64,000 nt of DNA, from assembly GCF_947495995.1 (NCBI RefSeq), contig NZ_CANMAX010000002.1, positions 620,001 through 684,000 of the forward strand. Reading direction: 5' to 3'. This document shows positions 46,024 through 56,143 of the stretch, piece by piece (position 1 is the stretch's first letter; each line of letters starts with the position of its first letter). A program made the position numbers and the translations under genes. Under the pieces are notes generated by a model. That model was not told where the DNA came from. It ran no database searches and worked only from the letters and a program-made list of their open reading frames with translations. This DNA comes from an uncultured Tenacibaculum sp. (GTDB taxonomy: Bacteria > Bacteroidota > Bacteroidia > Flavobacteriales > Flavobacteriaceae).

Positions 46024-46056
46024 AAAGTAGTCATTACAATGTAATGGCTACTTTTT
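46024..46056 (+). terminator. Terminator of the GG-leader peptide gene
   Basis: aaagtagtcattac (46024-46037) and gtaatggctacttt (46041-46054) form a 14-bp stem with one G-U pair and loop aat, followed by a T-run. It lies 46 bases after the peptide stop and 18 bases before the next ORF, so it isolates the abundant peptide mRNA from what follows. Confidence 0.82.
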
Positions 46057-46073
46057 AATTTACACTATTTATA

Positions 46074-46652
46074 ATGTCAAATAAGATTATTTTTCATAGT
46101 CAAAAATTCAAACTTCAAGGAATTGATATACCAGAATTTCAATTAGAAAAAGGAAAATTAGTTACTATATGTATACCTAATACTGATTCTAAAGGTCGAT
46201 GTTTAGTACATGATTTTCGTTACGACTTGTTACATCATTTAGCTGAAAATGTCCCAAATGCAAAACTGATTACAGATTTTCAAGAAAATAAATTGATCTC
46301 TTTATTCAATGCTATAACTGTTGAGAATTATATCATGAAGAGTCTTGATATAGATAAAAACAAAGCAATTGACATTGCTAAAGAATTACAAATCAAACCT
46401 AAAGAAAAAGTGAAAAATTTAATTTTAGGACAACAAAAAGCTTTGATGATTAAATGTGATTTTGAGAAATATACTACTTTAGTTTTTGATTATTATGGAG
46501 TTGGAGCAATGGCTTGTGAAAATTTGGAACAAATTGTAGATACTGAAATCTCCAAAGGGAAATCCGGAATTGTTTTAGACAGGCTTGAGTACAATTGTAA
46601 CGAAGAAACGAATCAAAATATAACTCAAATAAAAATACTATGGACTCAATAA
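46074..46652 (+). CDS. degenerate ABC-transporter-type ATPase
   Basis: A 192-residue protein with the order of an ABC ATPase but damaged motifs. The Walker A region reads ICIPNTDSKGRCLV (residues 32-45) and lacks GxxGxGKS/T. NAITVENYIMKSLDI matches the Q-loop-distal ABC region. The signature is LILGQQKALMIKCDF (residues 116-130) instead of LSGGQ, and the Walker B is TTLVFDYYGVGA with no catalytic Glu. It probably cannot hydrolyse ATP in the usual way. It may be a regulatory or structural partner, or a decaying exporter ATPase. It follows the GG-leader peptide gene and overlaps the next gene by 13 bases. Confidence 0.6.
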   Translation: MSNKIIFHSQKFKLQGIDIPEFQLEKGKLVTICIPNTDSKGRCLVHDFRYDLLHHLAENVPNAKLITDFQENKLISLFNAITVENYIMKSLDIDKNKAIDIAKELQIKPKEKVKNLILGQQKALMIKCDFEKYTTLVFDYYGVGAMACENLEQIVDTEISKGKSGIVLDRLEYNCNEETNQNITQIKILWTQ

Positions 46653-47110
46653 ACGCTGTTTTAGTGTTAGCAGGAATTTTAGTAACTATAATCCATTTCA
46701 ATATTAATCACAAAAATCAAATTGGTATTGTTAAAACTCAAATTGAAGCACAGCGCAAAGAAAATCAAGAAACAAAACTAAATGGTTTTCAAAATTCATT
46801 CTGGCAAAAACAATTGGATTTATATATTGAGGTCTGTACTTACGCTGCTCAACTCACTCAATTTGAAATTAATTCTGATGATTATGTAATCGCTAGAAAA
46901 AAATTCTATGTACTATATTGGGGACCACTTTCAATAGTTGAAGATACTTCTGTAAAAGAAGCCATGCAGAATTATTCTAGACAAATAAAAGCTTATGAAG
47001 CATCTGAAATAGATTTAAATACTTTGGAGCAAAAATCATTTCAGCTTGCTAGAATTTGCAGAGAATCATCTATTAAACGTTGGGATTTAAAAGATTTTAA
47101 ACTCGAGTAA
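46640..47110 (+). CDS. membrane-anchored hypothetical protein
   Basis: A 156-residue protein with an N-terminal membrane helix (residues 5-22, NAVLVLAGILVTIIHFNI) and a charged cytosolic helical domain (QIEAQRKENQETKLNGF, AAQLTQFEINSDDYVIAR). No family is recognised. Its ATG lies 13 bases inside the end of the degenerate ABC-ATPase gene, so the two are probably cotranslated. Confidence 0.65.
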   Translation: MDSINAVLVLAGILVTIIHFNINHKNQIGIVKTQIEAQRKENQETKLNGFQNSFWQKQLDLYIEVCTYAAQLTQFEINSDDYVIARKKFYVLYWGPLSIVEDTSVKEAMQNYSRQIKAYEASEIDLNTLEQKSFQLARICRESSIKRWDLKDFKLE

Positions 47111-47139
47111 ATAACTAAAATGAAAGTGAATTATAAACT

Positions 47140-47949
47140 ATGAAAAATAAACTTGTAACTATACTTTTAATTGGCTTTCTGTGGAATTGTACAAATAGTA
47201 ATCAACTTAAGATACAAGACTTAAAATTCCCAGATGTAAATGAGAAATCAATCAGAAAGAATAATGTAAAAGAAGTTTACAAAATTGCTGGATCAGATTT
47301 TGGGCAATATAAAAAGAATGATACTATAAGTATTTTAAAATATAATGCACAAGGGAAATTAATCAATAAATATATCAGAACTAAAGCTTTATATAGCAAT
47401 AATGTTTCTTATCAATATGATTCATTAAACTTAGTTACTAAAAAAATTCATTAATCAGACTTTACCAATGAATTTGATTTTGTTTATGAATTAAAACCTG
47501 ACAGTCTGTTATTATATCAAAAATATAAGAGTCCAACCTGTAAAAATATATCAGGAAAAATTCCTGTTATTTCAGGAACTTTCAAATTCAATAAACAAGG
47601 ATATTTAATTGAAAAATCTCAGTATGAAAATAATGATTTTGATGCTGGAAGAAGATACATAACTCAATATACCTATGATTCTTTACATCAATTACTATCT
47701 GAGAAAAAATTTTTAGACTTAAGCATTATTAAAGATTCTGCTAACTACAACTATTACAACGCTTTTAAAAACACAGTAAAATACTATTATACCAATCAAA
47801 AAATAGATTCAGCTATACAGGTTTTTCATTATTTAGATAATGATAGAAACAAAACAAATGAAACCTATAGAGTTCTTTACGATAAAAATGGTTTAATAAA
47901 AGAAGAAACAAAAGATAGTATTGTTATCCTTTACCAACAAAAAACATAA
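47140..47949 (+). pseudogene. lipoprotein gene broken by an in-frame TAA
   Basis: The reading frame runs from ATG 47140 to TAA 47947-47949 (270 codons) but is interrupted by TAA at 47452-47454 (codon 105). The same frame stays open for 164 codons afterwards, with matching composition. The start has a lipobox (TILLIGFLWNCTNSN). Both halves contain YD-like repeats, such as ILKYNAQGKLINKYI before the stop and FKFNKQGYLIEKSQY and YTYDSLHQLLSEKKF after it. This indicates one former protein of about 269 residues. A sequencing error or readthrough could also explain it. As translated, a 104-residue lipoprotein would be made. Confidence 0.8.
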
Positions 47950-47965
47950 AGGATAAAACAAACGA

Positions 47966-48667
47966 ATGTATACTGAAATCATTATCTTTTTTATTGTAGC
48001 TAGTGTAATTGGATATTTAATTCAAAACCTTTCTGTTCGAAACACAAGAATATCAAAAGAGAAAATTAAGTCTTTTGCTCGTATCAAAAATTGGCAATAT
48101 CGACACGTTACCGGAAAGTCTAATACTGGTGAACACATCTATTTATCAGACTATACAAACGAATGGAAAATAGATATTTATAGTTTTATTTCAACTTCTG
48201 CTATAACCAATTCTGTTCATAAAGAACAATGGATAGAATGGTCTACAAATAAAGGTCAATTAGAAAATGGCATTGCAGTTTTGGGTCCGCGTTTACCTCA
48301 GAAAACTATAAAAATGTTAAACAAAGGAAAAGCTGGAATCTTTACTAATATTATAAAACGTTTAATGTTTCAGTATACGCAAGGTATGTCGATAGATTTG
48401 AATCATTGTAAACTAGTAGAAAGATCGGTTGAAGAACCTTTAGGAGCTGTTCTTGCATCAGAAGGAAATGAAAATGCCTTAGATCAATACAAAACTTTAA
48501 ACAGTTTAATCTCCGCTAGAAAAAGCAAAAATATTATGTATCATCCAATAATTATAAGAGATACTGAAGGTATTCGTGTACGAATTCGAGGGAAATTAAA
48601 TCAACTTAAACAACTCGAACAATTATATCATATAGGAGTAGAAATTACAGATAGAAATTTGAAATAG
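47966..48667 (+). CDS. membrane-anchored hypothetical protein
   Basis: A 233-residue protein with an N-terminal membrane helix (residues 4-22, EIIIFFIVASVIGYLIQNL) and a basic cytosolic domain. The domain contains WQYRHVTGKSNTGEHIYL, VLGPRLPQKTIKMLNKGKAG and a C-terminal VRIRGKLNQLKQLEQLYHIG segment. I do not recognise the family. It starts 16 bases after the broken lipoprotein gene on the same strand. Confidence 0.65.
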   Translation: MYTEIIIFFIVASVIGYLIQNLSVRNTRISKEKIKSFARIKNWQYRHVTGKSNTGEHIYLSDYTNEWKIDIYSFISTSAITNSVHKEQWIEWSTNKGQLENGIAVLGPRLPQKTIKMLNKGKAGIFTNIIKRLMFQYTQGMSIDLNHCKLVERSVEEPLGAVLASEGNENALDQYKTLNSLISARKSKNIMYHPIIIRDTEGIRVRIRGKLNQLKQLEQLYHIGVEITDRNLK

Positions 48668-48778
48668 ATCTACATAAAAATCAGAAAAATTAATCTTCTC
48701 TGCTTCTTTATATTATTCTTTTGGTAACTCTATATCTTCATTCCAAATATATTTTAAAAACCATTGCCAAATTGACTT

Positions 48779-49612
48779 TTAATCGATTCTCTCCACTTTA
48801 TTAATTGGAATAGGTAAATCTACTCCTTCTTCAATAAAACGTTTATGAACAGCTTCTTTTAAAGCACATTTACCTCTAAATTCTTGAAATGGTTCGTTCA
48901 TCCAAACATAAGCTCTCATATGGATGTAGGTTTCATGAATATCTATTACACGAACATCAATACTATCACTAGATTCAGTTTCCATAACCATAGGTAATTT
49001 TACGGCTTCCTCCTGAATAATTTTACGTGCTAAATCTATATTTGCTCTTAATCCGATTTTAAAATTATTAAAGCTTAAAACGTGAGAATCTTGTATGGTG
49101 TGGTTTAAAACAGAATCGGTACTAATTACAGAGTTTGGAATGATTAAACGTTTATTTTCAAAGTTATTAATTACGGTATGTCGTAATGTGATATCTTCAA
49201 CAATCCCTACTCTAGCTTCATCTAATTTGATATAATCTCCTACTCGAAATGGTTTAAAAATTACGATAAAAGCACCTGCAATTAAATTCGATAAAGCGGC
49301 CTGTGCTGCGAAACCGATAATAGCCGCAATAATACCAGCTCCAGAAAATATAATTGTAGCTTTACTTCGTAATGTAGGAATCGTCATCACCACAAACATT
49401 AAGGCGAAAATCCCTACAAAAAACTTTACTGAATTACGTAAAAACTGAATACTAGTTCTACCAAAACGTTCAGATTTTTTGGATTTAATTACTACTAAAA
49501 TGATCTGACGAATCAATCTAGAAATTCCCCAAGCGACAAGTAATACTATTAGGACATAAAGTGTAATACCTAATGGAGTATTTAAATCAAAATATGGAGA
49601 GATTTTATCCAA
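48779..49612 (-). CDS. small-conductance mechanosensitive channel, MscS family
   Basis: A 277-residue MscS-type channel with three N-terminal membrane helices. The third, pore-lining helix reads AGIIAAIIGFAAQAALSNLIAGAFIVIFKPFRVGDYI, the family hallmark, and the beta domain follows (RLIIPNSVISTDSVLNH). The start must be TTG at 49612, because a TAG lies six codons upstream and no ATG is available. It overlaps the DUF2834 gene stop by 8 bases. After the TAA the frame continues for 21 plausible codons (KSIWQWFLKYIW...) to 48713. It protects against osmotic downshock. Confidence 0.92.
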   Translation of the reverse strand: MDKISPYFDLNTPLGITLYVLIVLLVAWGISRLIRQIILVVIKSKKSERFGRTSIQFLRNSVKFFVGIFALMFVVMTIPTLRSKATIIFSGAGIIAAIIGFAAQAALSNLIAGAFIVIFKPFRVGDYIKLDEARVGIVEDITLRHTVINNFENKRLIIPNSVISTDSVLNHTIQDSHVLSFNNFKIGLRANIDLARKIIQEEAVKLPMVMETESSDSIDVRVIDIHETYIHMRAYVWMNEPFQEFRGKCALKEAVHKRFIEEGVDLPIPINKVERID

Positions 49613-49940
49613 TTGAGCTTCTTTTTTCTAATGCGTTTGTTCTTAAATATAAATACAATGGAAATGTAAAAGCCACAGCAATAATAAAAGTTAATGGAAT
49701 TAAAATCCACCAATACTTAATTTTCAGTTTTATTGCGTCTGGTATATAAAAAGCGAAAAAAGCTAAAGCAACTACTAATAAATCTGCACTTAGTGATTTA
49801 CCGGCAAAATTGACTTTCGCATCTGCAAAAAAGTTCAAAAATGATGGATCATTTGCTGTTTGAAAATATTGGATATTGTAATACCACGTATAACACATAC
49901 CCAATATTGCTAAGAATAAGTACAAATACTTTAGTTTCAT
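49605..49940 (-). CDS. DUF2834-type membrane protein
   Basis: A 111-residue protein with three membrane helices (about 2-20, 52-67 and 77-97). The DUF2834 features are visible: CYTWYYNIQYF near the start, FFADAKVNFAGKSLSADLLVVALAFF in the middle and LKIKYWWILIPLTF. Its function is unknown. It sits directly after parC and overlaps the mechanosensitive channel gene by 8 bases, so they are cotranslated. Confidence 0.78.
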   Translation of the reverse strand: MKLKYLYLFLAILGMCYTWYYNIQYFQTANDPSFLNFFADAKVNFAGKSLSADLLVVALAFFAFYIPDAIKLKIKYWWILIPLTFIIAVAFTFPLYLYLRTNALEKRSSIG

Positions 49941-52634
49941 TTAAAATAATGCTGTTTGACTTTCATCATCACCTTCTTTCTTCTTTTTAATGGCTGCTTC
50001 TAATGCTTTACGTGCCTTCTCTTTTTTATCTAAAGATTCATCTGTATCAGCAGTAGTATCATTATCTTGTACTAACTCTTCCTCATTCACCTCTATGTTT
50101 TCAACCTTTTCTTCTTCAGGTTCTTCATAAGGTAAAGATTCTAGAGTTTTTACCGTTCTAATTTTAGCTGCTGTTAATTGATTACCAATAGCTTTTATAC
50201 CTTTTACTGAAATAAATTCTTCAAAGTTTACTTTCATACTAGGTAAAGCTCTTTTAGAAAAAATCACTTCTACCATTGGTCTATAATCTGTTACTACAAT
50301 CTGTAGTTGTGACTTTTCGTGATCTGTGATAAATGTTTCTTCTTTATCAGTGCTTTCTAATAAAAAACGCTTCACATAATAACGTTCTTTATGTCCATCG
50401 TAATAAATAGCAGAAATTGGTTTATTCGGTTTCCATTTTTCTAAGACAATCATATCATTATCGAAATGCATTGCCAAGTCTGGTGTTACAGCTTTAGCTT
50501 TTCCTGATTGTTTTACGATTAGAATTTTATCTTCAGCTTTAAATTCTCCTAATAATTCTCCTCTTTCATCAACATTTAAACGCTTTACAGTATCATCAAA
50601 CCATATTTTACGTGGCTTTAATGTTGATACTCCAGCTTCTTTAAATTCTACTTTTTTAACGCTATGTTTAGTAACTAAATTACCTCTTACACTTCTACCT
50701 TTGATAGCTAAATCAGCGAAATCTAAATCCCATTTTAGCTTTTTAACACTTCCTACAGCGCGTAATAAAATAGTAACAACTTCTGCTTCTCCATTTGGAT
50801 TTGCAGAGAAATACAGTACTTGAGAACCTTTGTTTCCATTCGTTAAATCGTATTCACGATCTCTAGTTATGGAAGTTACATTAAAACGTTTCATGTAACT
50901 TGGTCCGCGTGTACCATCTTTATAAATTAGGTTATAAACTGTACGCTTATCTTTCTTCTTGAAAACTGCTACGTGGATAATTCCTTTACCAACAAAAGTT
51001 TTAGAACCAACTTTGGTAACTTGCATTACTCCATCTTCACGGAAAACGATAATATCATCAATATCGGCACAATCAGCAACAAATTCGTCTTTCTTTAATG
51101 ATGTTCCAATAAAACCTTCTTCTCTATTCACATAAAGTTTTGCATTACGCATTACCACTTTTGTAGCAACAATATCATCGAAGATTCTGATTTCAGTTTT
51201 ACGCTCTTTACCTTTTCCGTATTTAGCTTTTAATTCTTTGAAGTAATCAATAGCGAATTCGATAAGATTATCTAAATATTCTTTTACCTCTGCTATTTTC
51301 TCTTCTAAACTTTCTATGAATTGTTTCGCTTTATCAATATCGAACTTAGAAATTTTCTTAATTCGAATTTCAGTAAGTTTTACAATATCATCTACAGTAA
51401 CTTCACGTTTTAAATGCTTAGTATGAGGCTTTAAACCTAAGTCAATTGCTTCAATTACACCTTCCCAAGTTTCTTGTTCCTCAATATCACGATAAATTCT
51501 ATTTTCAATAAAAATTCGTTCTAATGAAGAAAAATGCCATTGCTCTTCTAATTCATTTAACTGAATTTCTAACTCTAGTTTTAATAAATCGACAGTAAAA
51601 TCTGTAGAACGTTTTAAAACATCAGAAACCCCAATAAAAATTGGTTTGTTATCTTCAATAATACAACACAATGGAGAAATTGAATTTTCACAATTTGTGA
51701 AAGCATACAATGCATCTATAGTTTTATCTGGAGATACATTTGGTGGTAAATGCACCAATATTTCTACATTAGCTGCTGTATTATCTTCAATCTTCTTGAT
51801 TTTGATTTTACCCTTATCATTTGCTTTTAAAACACTATCAATAAGCGAAGAAGTTGTTGTTCCAAAAGGAACTTCTGTAATTACTAATGTCTTTTTATCT
51901 AACTGTGAAATTTTTGCTCTTACACGAACTTTTCCTCCTCGTTTACCATCACTATAATTAGAAACATCAGCTATACCACCAGTTAAAAAATCTGGAACTA
52001 TAGTAAAGTTTCTTCCTCTAAGATATTTGATAGAAGCATCAATTAACTCATTAAAGTTATGCGGTAAAATTTTTGTAGATAAACCTACTGCAATACCTTC
52101 TGCTCCTTGTGCTAACAATAAAGGAAACTTTACAGGAAGATTTACAGGTTCTTTTTTTCTACCATCGTAAGACGATTGCCATTCGGTAGTTTTTGCATTG
52201 AAAACAACATCTAAAGCGAACTTAGATAAACGTGCTTCGATATAACGTGAAGCTGCAGCTCTATCTCCTGTTAAGATATTACCCCAGTTTCCTTGCATAT
52301 CTATAAGTAGCTCTTTTTGTCCCATTTGCACCATGGCATCTGCAATAGAAGCATCACCGTGTGGGTGATACTGCATGGTATGACCAACAATATTTGCTAC
52401 TTTATTATAACGTCCATCATCTAAATCTTTCATAGAATGCATGATACGACGCTGTACAGGTTTAAATCCGTCTTCAATAGACGGAACAGCACGTTCTAAG
52501 ATTACATACGAAGCATAATCTAAAAACCAATCTTTATACATTCCCGTAACCTTAGTTATGGTCTCTGTATTTTCAACTTGGTTTTCGTTTGTTAATTCTT
52601 CGTCGTGTTCGTAATTATTGTTTTCTTCGCTCAT
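49941..52634 (-). CDS. parC: DNA topoisomerase IV subunit A
   Basis: The breakage-reunion subunit that decatenates chromosomes with ParE. It has 897 residues. The catalytic Tyr131 lies in GDRAAASRYIEARLSKF. The QRD region PHGDASIADAMVQM and the winged-helix start ERAVPSIEDGFKPVQRR are present. The C-terminal beta-pinwheel (about 500-820) ends in a long acidic/Lys-rich tail. Pairing with parE, 2.7 kb upstream with one secreted-protein gene between, argues for topoisomerase IV rather than gyrase. Confidence 0.93.
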   Translation of the reverse strand: MSEENNNYEHDEELTNENQVENTETITKVTGMYKDWFLDYASYVILERAVPSIEDGFKPVQRRIMHSMKDLDDGRYNKVANIVGHTMQYHPHGDASIADAMVQMGQKELLIDMQGNWGNILTGDRAAASRYIEARLSKFALDVVFNAKTTEWQSSYDGRKKEPVNLPVKFPLLLAQGAEGIAVGLSTKILPHNFNELIDASIKYLRGRNFTIVPDFLTGGIADVSNYSDGKRGGKVRVRAKISQLDKKTLVITEVPFGTTTSSLIDSVLKANDKGKIKIKKIEDNTAANVEILVHLPPNVSPDKTIDALYAFTNCENSISPLCCIIEDNKPIFIGVSDVLKRSTDFTVDLLKLELEIQLNELEEQWHFSSLERIFIENRIYRDIEEQETWEGVIEAIDLGLKPHTKHLKREVTVDDIVKLTEIRIKKISKFDIDKAKQFIESLEEKIAEVKEYLDNLIEFAIDYFKELKAKYGKGKERKTEIRIFDDIVATKVVMRNAKLYVNREEGFIGTSLKKDEFVADCADIDDIIVFREDGVMQVTKVGSKTFVGKGIIHVAVFKKKDKRTVYNLIYKDGTRGPSYMKRFNVTSITRDREYDLTNGNKGSQVLYFSANPNGEAEVVTILLRAVGSVKKLKWDLDFADLAIKGRSVRGNLVTKHSVKKVEFKEAGVSTLKPRKIWFDDTVKRLNVDERGELLGEFKAEDKILIVKQSGKAKAVTPDLAMHFDNDMIVLEKWKPNKPISAIYYDGHKERYYVKRFLLESTDKEETFITDHEKSQLQIVVTDYRPMVEVIFSKRALPSMKVNFEEFISVKGIKAIGNQLTAAKIRTVKTLESLPYEEPEEEKVENIEVNEEELVQDNDTTADTDESLDKKEKARKALEAAIKKKKEGDDESQTALF

Positions 52635-52652
52635 TTATAAATGATTAAACGA

Positions 52653-53540
52653 TTATTCGTTTAGGTGTTTACTTTTCAGGTCTTTTTGTGATTTATTGAT
52701 TGCTTCATCAAACTCTAGATAATTACTGTACCATTTATCTATCACAAATATTCCTCTATATTTATCTTTTATATTCGCATAAACTCTAATTTCTGATGGC
52801 TTCGATAACTTATCAAATTGCACTTTAAAACGATATATTTTATTTATGATATCATCAGATAAATATTGTTCAAATTTTAATGATGTAATTATTCCGTTTT
52901 TCGATTTTATTGAATCACATTCCTTGATTTGTAATGATGTCCATCCTTTTCTATAAGATCTATACACGGTATTGCCTTTAGTTATAGTTGGCATATTCTT
53001 TTCATCGCAAACATTATAAGAATTCAAAACAAAATCACTTAGTTCTTTTTTACGATGTTTAGTGATTTCTTCAATACTTCTTATGTATAGTTCAGGATAT
53101 TTATTTGTACTATCATAATTATCATCCCAATAGGTTTTTGTTGAAAAACCATAATATTTTCCTTTACTACTATAAAAAACTTTACACTCTTGAGGAATGT
53201 CTGAATGTGTTCTGAAAACTTTAAATCTAAAAATTAAATTCTGATATCCACTTTTCAAAACTTGTTCTAGTTTTACATCTAAAACTTTTCCATATCTCTC
53301 TAGAAACCATTCGCAATTCTTAGTAACTGATTTAATAGAATAAAACTCTAGTAATTGTTTTTCTCCTGAATTTGTATCCAAAGGAATATATTTTCCTCCA
53401 TCACATACTTTTAATGTGTTAAAAGTAAAATCAAATATTTTTTCTTTAATCTTTTCATCAATACTTGTGATATCAATTTGTTTAAATTGAGAAAAACAAC
53501 TTACAGAAATAAAAACAGTAAATAATAATATCTTTTTCAT
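52653..53540 (-). CDS. secreted hypothetical protein
   Basis: A 295-residue protein with a signal peptide (ILLFTVFISVSCFSQ). The mature protein shows two similar halves, each with an N-terminal helix (KEKIFDFTFNTLKVCDGGKYIPL; KKELSDFVLNSYNVCDEKNMPTI), a Cys in CD(G/E) and a lower-case repeat of YSS/YAN-KGKYYG type strands. This suggests an internal duplication. No family is recognised. It lies between parE and parC on the same strand. Confidence 0.65.
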   Translation of the reverse strand: MKKILLFTVFISVSCFSQFKQIDITSIDEKIKEKIFDFTFNTLKVCDGGKYIPLDTNSGEKQLLEFYSIKSVTKNCEWFLERYGKVLDVKLEQVLKSGYQNLIFRFKVFRTHSDIPQECKVFYSSKGKYYGFSTKTYWDDNYDSTNKYPELYIRSIEEITKHRKKELSDFVLNSYNVCDEKNMPTITKGNTVYRSYRKGWTSLQIKECDSIKSKNGIITSLKFEQYLSDDIINKIYRFKVQFDKLSKPSEIRVYANIKDKYRGIFVIDKWYSNYLEFDEAINKSQKDLKSKHLNE

Positions 53541-53570
53541 ATATCAATTTAATAGCTATAAACTATATGA

Positions 53571-55427
53571 TTAACTTTCTTCTATTAAATCTTGCTCTAC
53601 TTTTAGATTCTCTATAATAAACTTTTGACGATCTGGAGTATTTTTCCCCATGTAGAATTGTAACATCTGATCGATAGACATTTCTTTATCTAACATTACT
53701 GGATCTAAACGAATATCGTCTCCAATAAAGTGTACGAATTCGTTTGGTGAAATTTCACCTAATCCTTTAAATCGTGTAATTTCTGGTTTACCTCTTAGTT
53801 TGGCAATAGCAGCTTGTTTTTCTGTTTCGGAATAACAATAATGCGTTTCTTTTTTATTACGAACTCTAAAAAGTGGCGTTTCTAAAATATACAAATGTCC
53901 TTCTTTTATTACTTCTGGGAAGAATTGTAAAAAGAATGTAATCAATAACAGTCTAATGTGCATCCCATCGACATCGGCATCGGTTGCGATTACGATGTTG
54001 TTGTAACGTAAACCTTCTAGTCCGTCTTCAATATTTAAAGCAGCTTGAAGTAAATTAAACTCCTCGTTTTCATATACGATTTTCTTTGTTAATCCGTACG
54101 AATTTAAAGGCTTTCCTTTTAAACTGAAAACCGCTTGAGTGTTTACATTTCTAGATTTTGTAATAGATCCTGATGCAGAATCTCCCTCGGTAATAAATAA
54201 CGTTGTATTTAAATAATCTTCCTTTTTTGTATCTCCAAAATGAATTCTACAATCTCTTAATTTTTTATTGTGAAGATTTGCTTTTTTAGCTCGATCTCTT
54301 GCTAACTTTCGGATTCCAGATAATTCTTTACGCTCTTTTTCTGCTTGTAAAATCTTCTTTTGAAGTGTTTCAGCAATTACAGTATTCTTATGTAAGAAAT
54401 TATCAAGCTTTGTTTTTACAAAATCATTAATATAAGTTCTTACCGTTGGTAATCCGCCTCCCATTTCGGTAGAACCCAATTTTGTTTTTGTTTGACTTTC
54501 GAAAACAGGCTCCATTACTTTTATGGAAATTGCTCCAATGATAGATTTTCGAACATCAGAAGCATCGAAGTTTTTTCCGTAGAATTCTCGAATTGTTTTT
54601 ACAACAGCTTCTCTAAATGCAGCTTGATGCGTACCACCTTGTGTTGTATTTTGTCCATTTACAAACGAATGATACTCTTCAGAATATTGAGTTTTGCTAT
54701 GTGTCATAGCTATTTCTATATCATCTCCTTTCAAATGGATGATTGGATATAGCATATCCTCAACATTGTTATTATCTTCTAAAAGATCTTTTAATCCGTT
54801 TTCAGAATAATATTTTTCTCCATTAAAAACTATGGTTAACCCTGGATTTAGATATACATAGTTTTTCAATAAACGAATTACATATTCTGGGCGATATTTA
54901 TAGTTTTTAAAGATAGCATCATCTGCAATAAAAGTAACCTTCGTTCCTCTTCTTCTCGTTGTTTCTTCTAAAAGATCTTGATTGGTAAGATTTCCTTTTT
55001 CAAATTCAGCAGAAGCAGATTTTCCATCACGTGTACTTTCTACACGGAAATATGTTGATAATGCATTTACTGCTTTGGTACCAACTCCATTTAATCCTAC
55101 AGATTTTTTAAAGGCTCTACTGTCGTATTTTCCTCCGGTATTCATCTTAGAAACTACATCGACAACTTTTCCTAACGGAATACCACGACCGTAATCTCGA
55201 ACAATAACTTTGTTACCTTGAATAGATACTTCAATTGTTTTTCCTGTCCCCATTACAAACTCATCAATAGAGTTATCGAGTACCTCTTTTACTAAAATAT
55301 ATATTCCATCATCAGGAGAAGAACCGTCTCCTAATTTACCAATATACATTCCTGGACGCATTCTAATATGCTCTTTCCAGTCGAGTGATCGTATATTATC
55401 TTCGGTATATTTAGTTTCTTGCGCCAT
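53571..55427 (-). CDS. parE: DNA topoisomerase IV subunit B
   Basis: The ATPase subunit of topoisomerase IV. The ATG at 55427 ([17 protein letters not shown], 618 residues) is preferred over a TTG 45 codons upstream, whose extra residues look non-coding and cover a terminator. GHKL motifs are [21 protein letters not shown] and [14 protein letters not shown]. The TOPRIM domain has [11 protein letters not shown] and [15 protein letters not shown]. The short C-terminus without the long GyrB insert supports ParE. Confidence 0.94.
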   Translation of the reverse strand: MAQETKYTEDNIRSLDWKEHIRMRPGMYIGKLGDGSSPDDGIYILVKEVLDNSIDEFVMGTGKTIEVSIQGNKVIVRDYGRGIPLGKVVDVVSKMNTGGKYDSRAFKKSVGLNGVGTKAVNALSTYFRVESTRDGKSASAEFEKGNLTNQDLLEETTRRRGTKVTFIADDAIFKNYKYRPEYVIRLLKNYVYLNPGLTIVFNGEKYYSENGLKDLLEDNNNVEDMLYPIIHLKGDDIEIAMTHSKTQYSEEYHSFVNGQNTTQGGTHQAAFREAVVKTIREFYGKNFDASDVRKSIIGAISIKVMEPVFESQTKTKLGSTEMGGGLPTVRTYINDFVKTKLDNFLHKNTVIAETLQKKILQAEKERKELSGIRKLARDRAKKANLHNKKLRDCRIHFGDTKKEDYLNTTLFITEGDSASGSITKSRNVNTQAVFSLKGKPLNSYGLTKKIVYENEEFNLLQAALNIEDGLEGLRYNNIVIATDADVDGMHIRLLLITFFLQFFPEVIKEGHLYILETPLFRVRNKKETHYCYSETEKQAAIAKLRGKPEITRFKGLGEISPNEFVHFIGDDIRLDPVMLDKEMSIDQMLQFYMGKNTPDRQKFIIENLKVEQDLIEES

Positions 55428-55481
55428 AAAATCTGAGAAAAATGAAGTGTATGCTAAAATAAGACTTACATAGAAAAAACA

Positions 55482-55517
55482 AAAAACTCTGTCAACATAG
55501 TTATTAACAGAGTTTTT
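55482..55517 (-). terminator. Terminator between the 138-residue secreted protein gene and parE
   Basis: aaaaactctgt (55482-55492) and acagagttttt (55507-55517) form an 11-bp stem with a 14-base loop and T-runs outside. It is 33 bases downstream of the secreted-protein stop and upstream of the parE start. Confidence 0.8.
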
Positions 55518-55549
55518 AATGTATTGATTTCTAAATAGAAGAAATAAAA

Positions 55550-55966
55550 TTATTCTGACCAATAAGACAATGTTACCACAATTTCATCATTTACAACTAA
55601 AGCATTTGATAATGTAACCATTGTACTGCTCGCTCCATCAAAATATCCATCGTAAGCATCGAAACGATATGTTCCTGCAGGTAAATTTGTAAAAAGATCT
55701 ACTTCTCTTCTATCATCTGCATAATAATATGTGTTTGTTTCTAAATTATACGCATAATATCCAGGTAAAGTTGCTGCTGGAACTTCATTTCCATATCTAT
55801 CTACTAATTTGATTCTTACATCAAATTCTGATGATTTCTTATTTAGTTCTTTTTTTGTTTTGGTCTCAACAATAGTATTTGAATTATCTACTAAATTTTG
55901 AGCTTCAACATTTGAAACTAATAAGATAGCTACTAAAAAGACAATAATTTGAGTGATTTTTTTCAT
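55550..55966 (-). CDS. secreted hypothetical protein
   Basis: A 138-residue protein with a signal peptide ([17 protein letters not shown]). The mature region has a beta-sandwich look, with [24 protein letters not shown] and [19 protein letters not shown], like carboxypeptidase-regulatory or prealbumin-like domains. There is no catalytic motif. It has its own terminator and no evident operon partner. Confidence 0.65.
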   Translation of the reverse strand: MKKITQIIVFLVAILLVSNVEAQNLVDNSNTIVETKTKKELNKKSSEFDVRIKLVDRYGNEVPAATLPGYYAYNLETNTYYYADDRREVDLFTNLPAGTYRFDAYDGYFDGASSTMVTLSNALVVNDEIVVTLSYWSE

Positions 55967-56143
55967 TATAAATTATGTATTAAGGTTAACTCAGTTAAAA
56001 TTATCTTTTTGATTTCTTTCTAAAGAAAAATGTGCTTTATGAGAAAGTTAGCTCAGCATTAATTAACAGTGTTAAAATGAAAATAGAGTGTTAACTATTT
56101 ATTCTTTTTACTTTCTAGTTTGCATAAAATTCTACCATACTTT

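Noticed and set aside
55428..55562. N-terminal extension of ParE by 45 residues
   Set aside because: It would start with TTG, covers a terminator hairpin and overlaps the upstream gene. The ATG at 55427 gives the standard ParE start.
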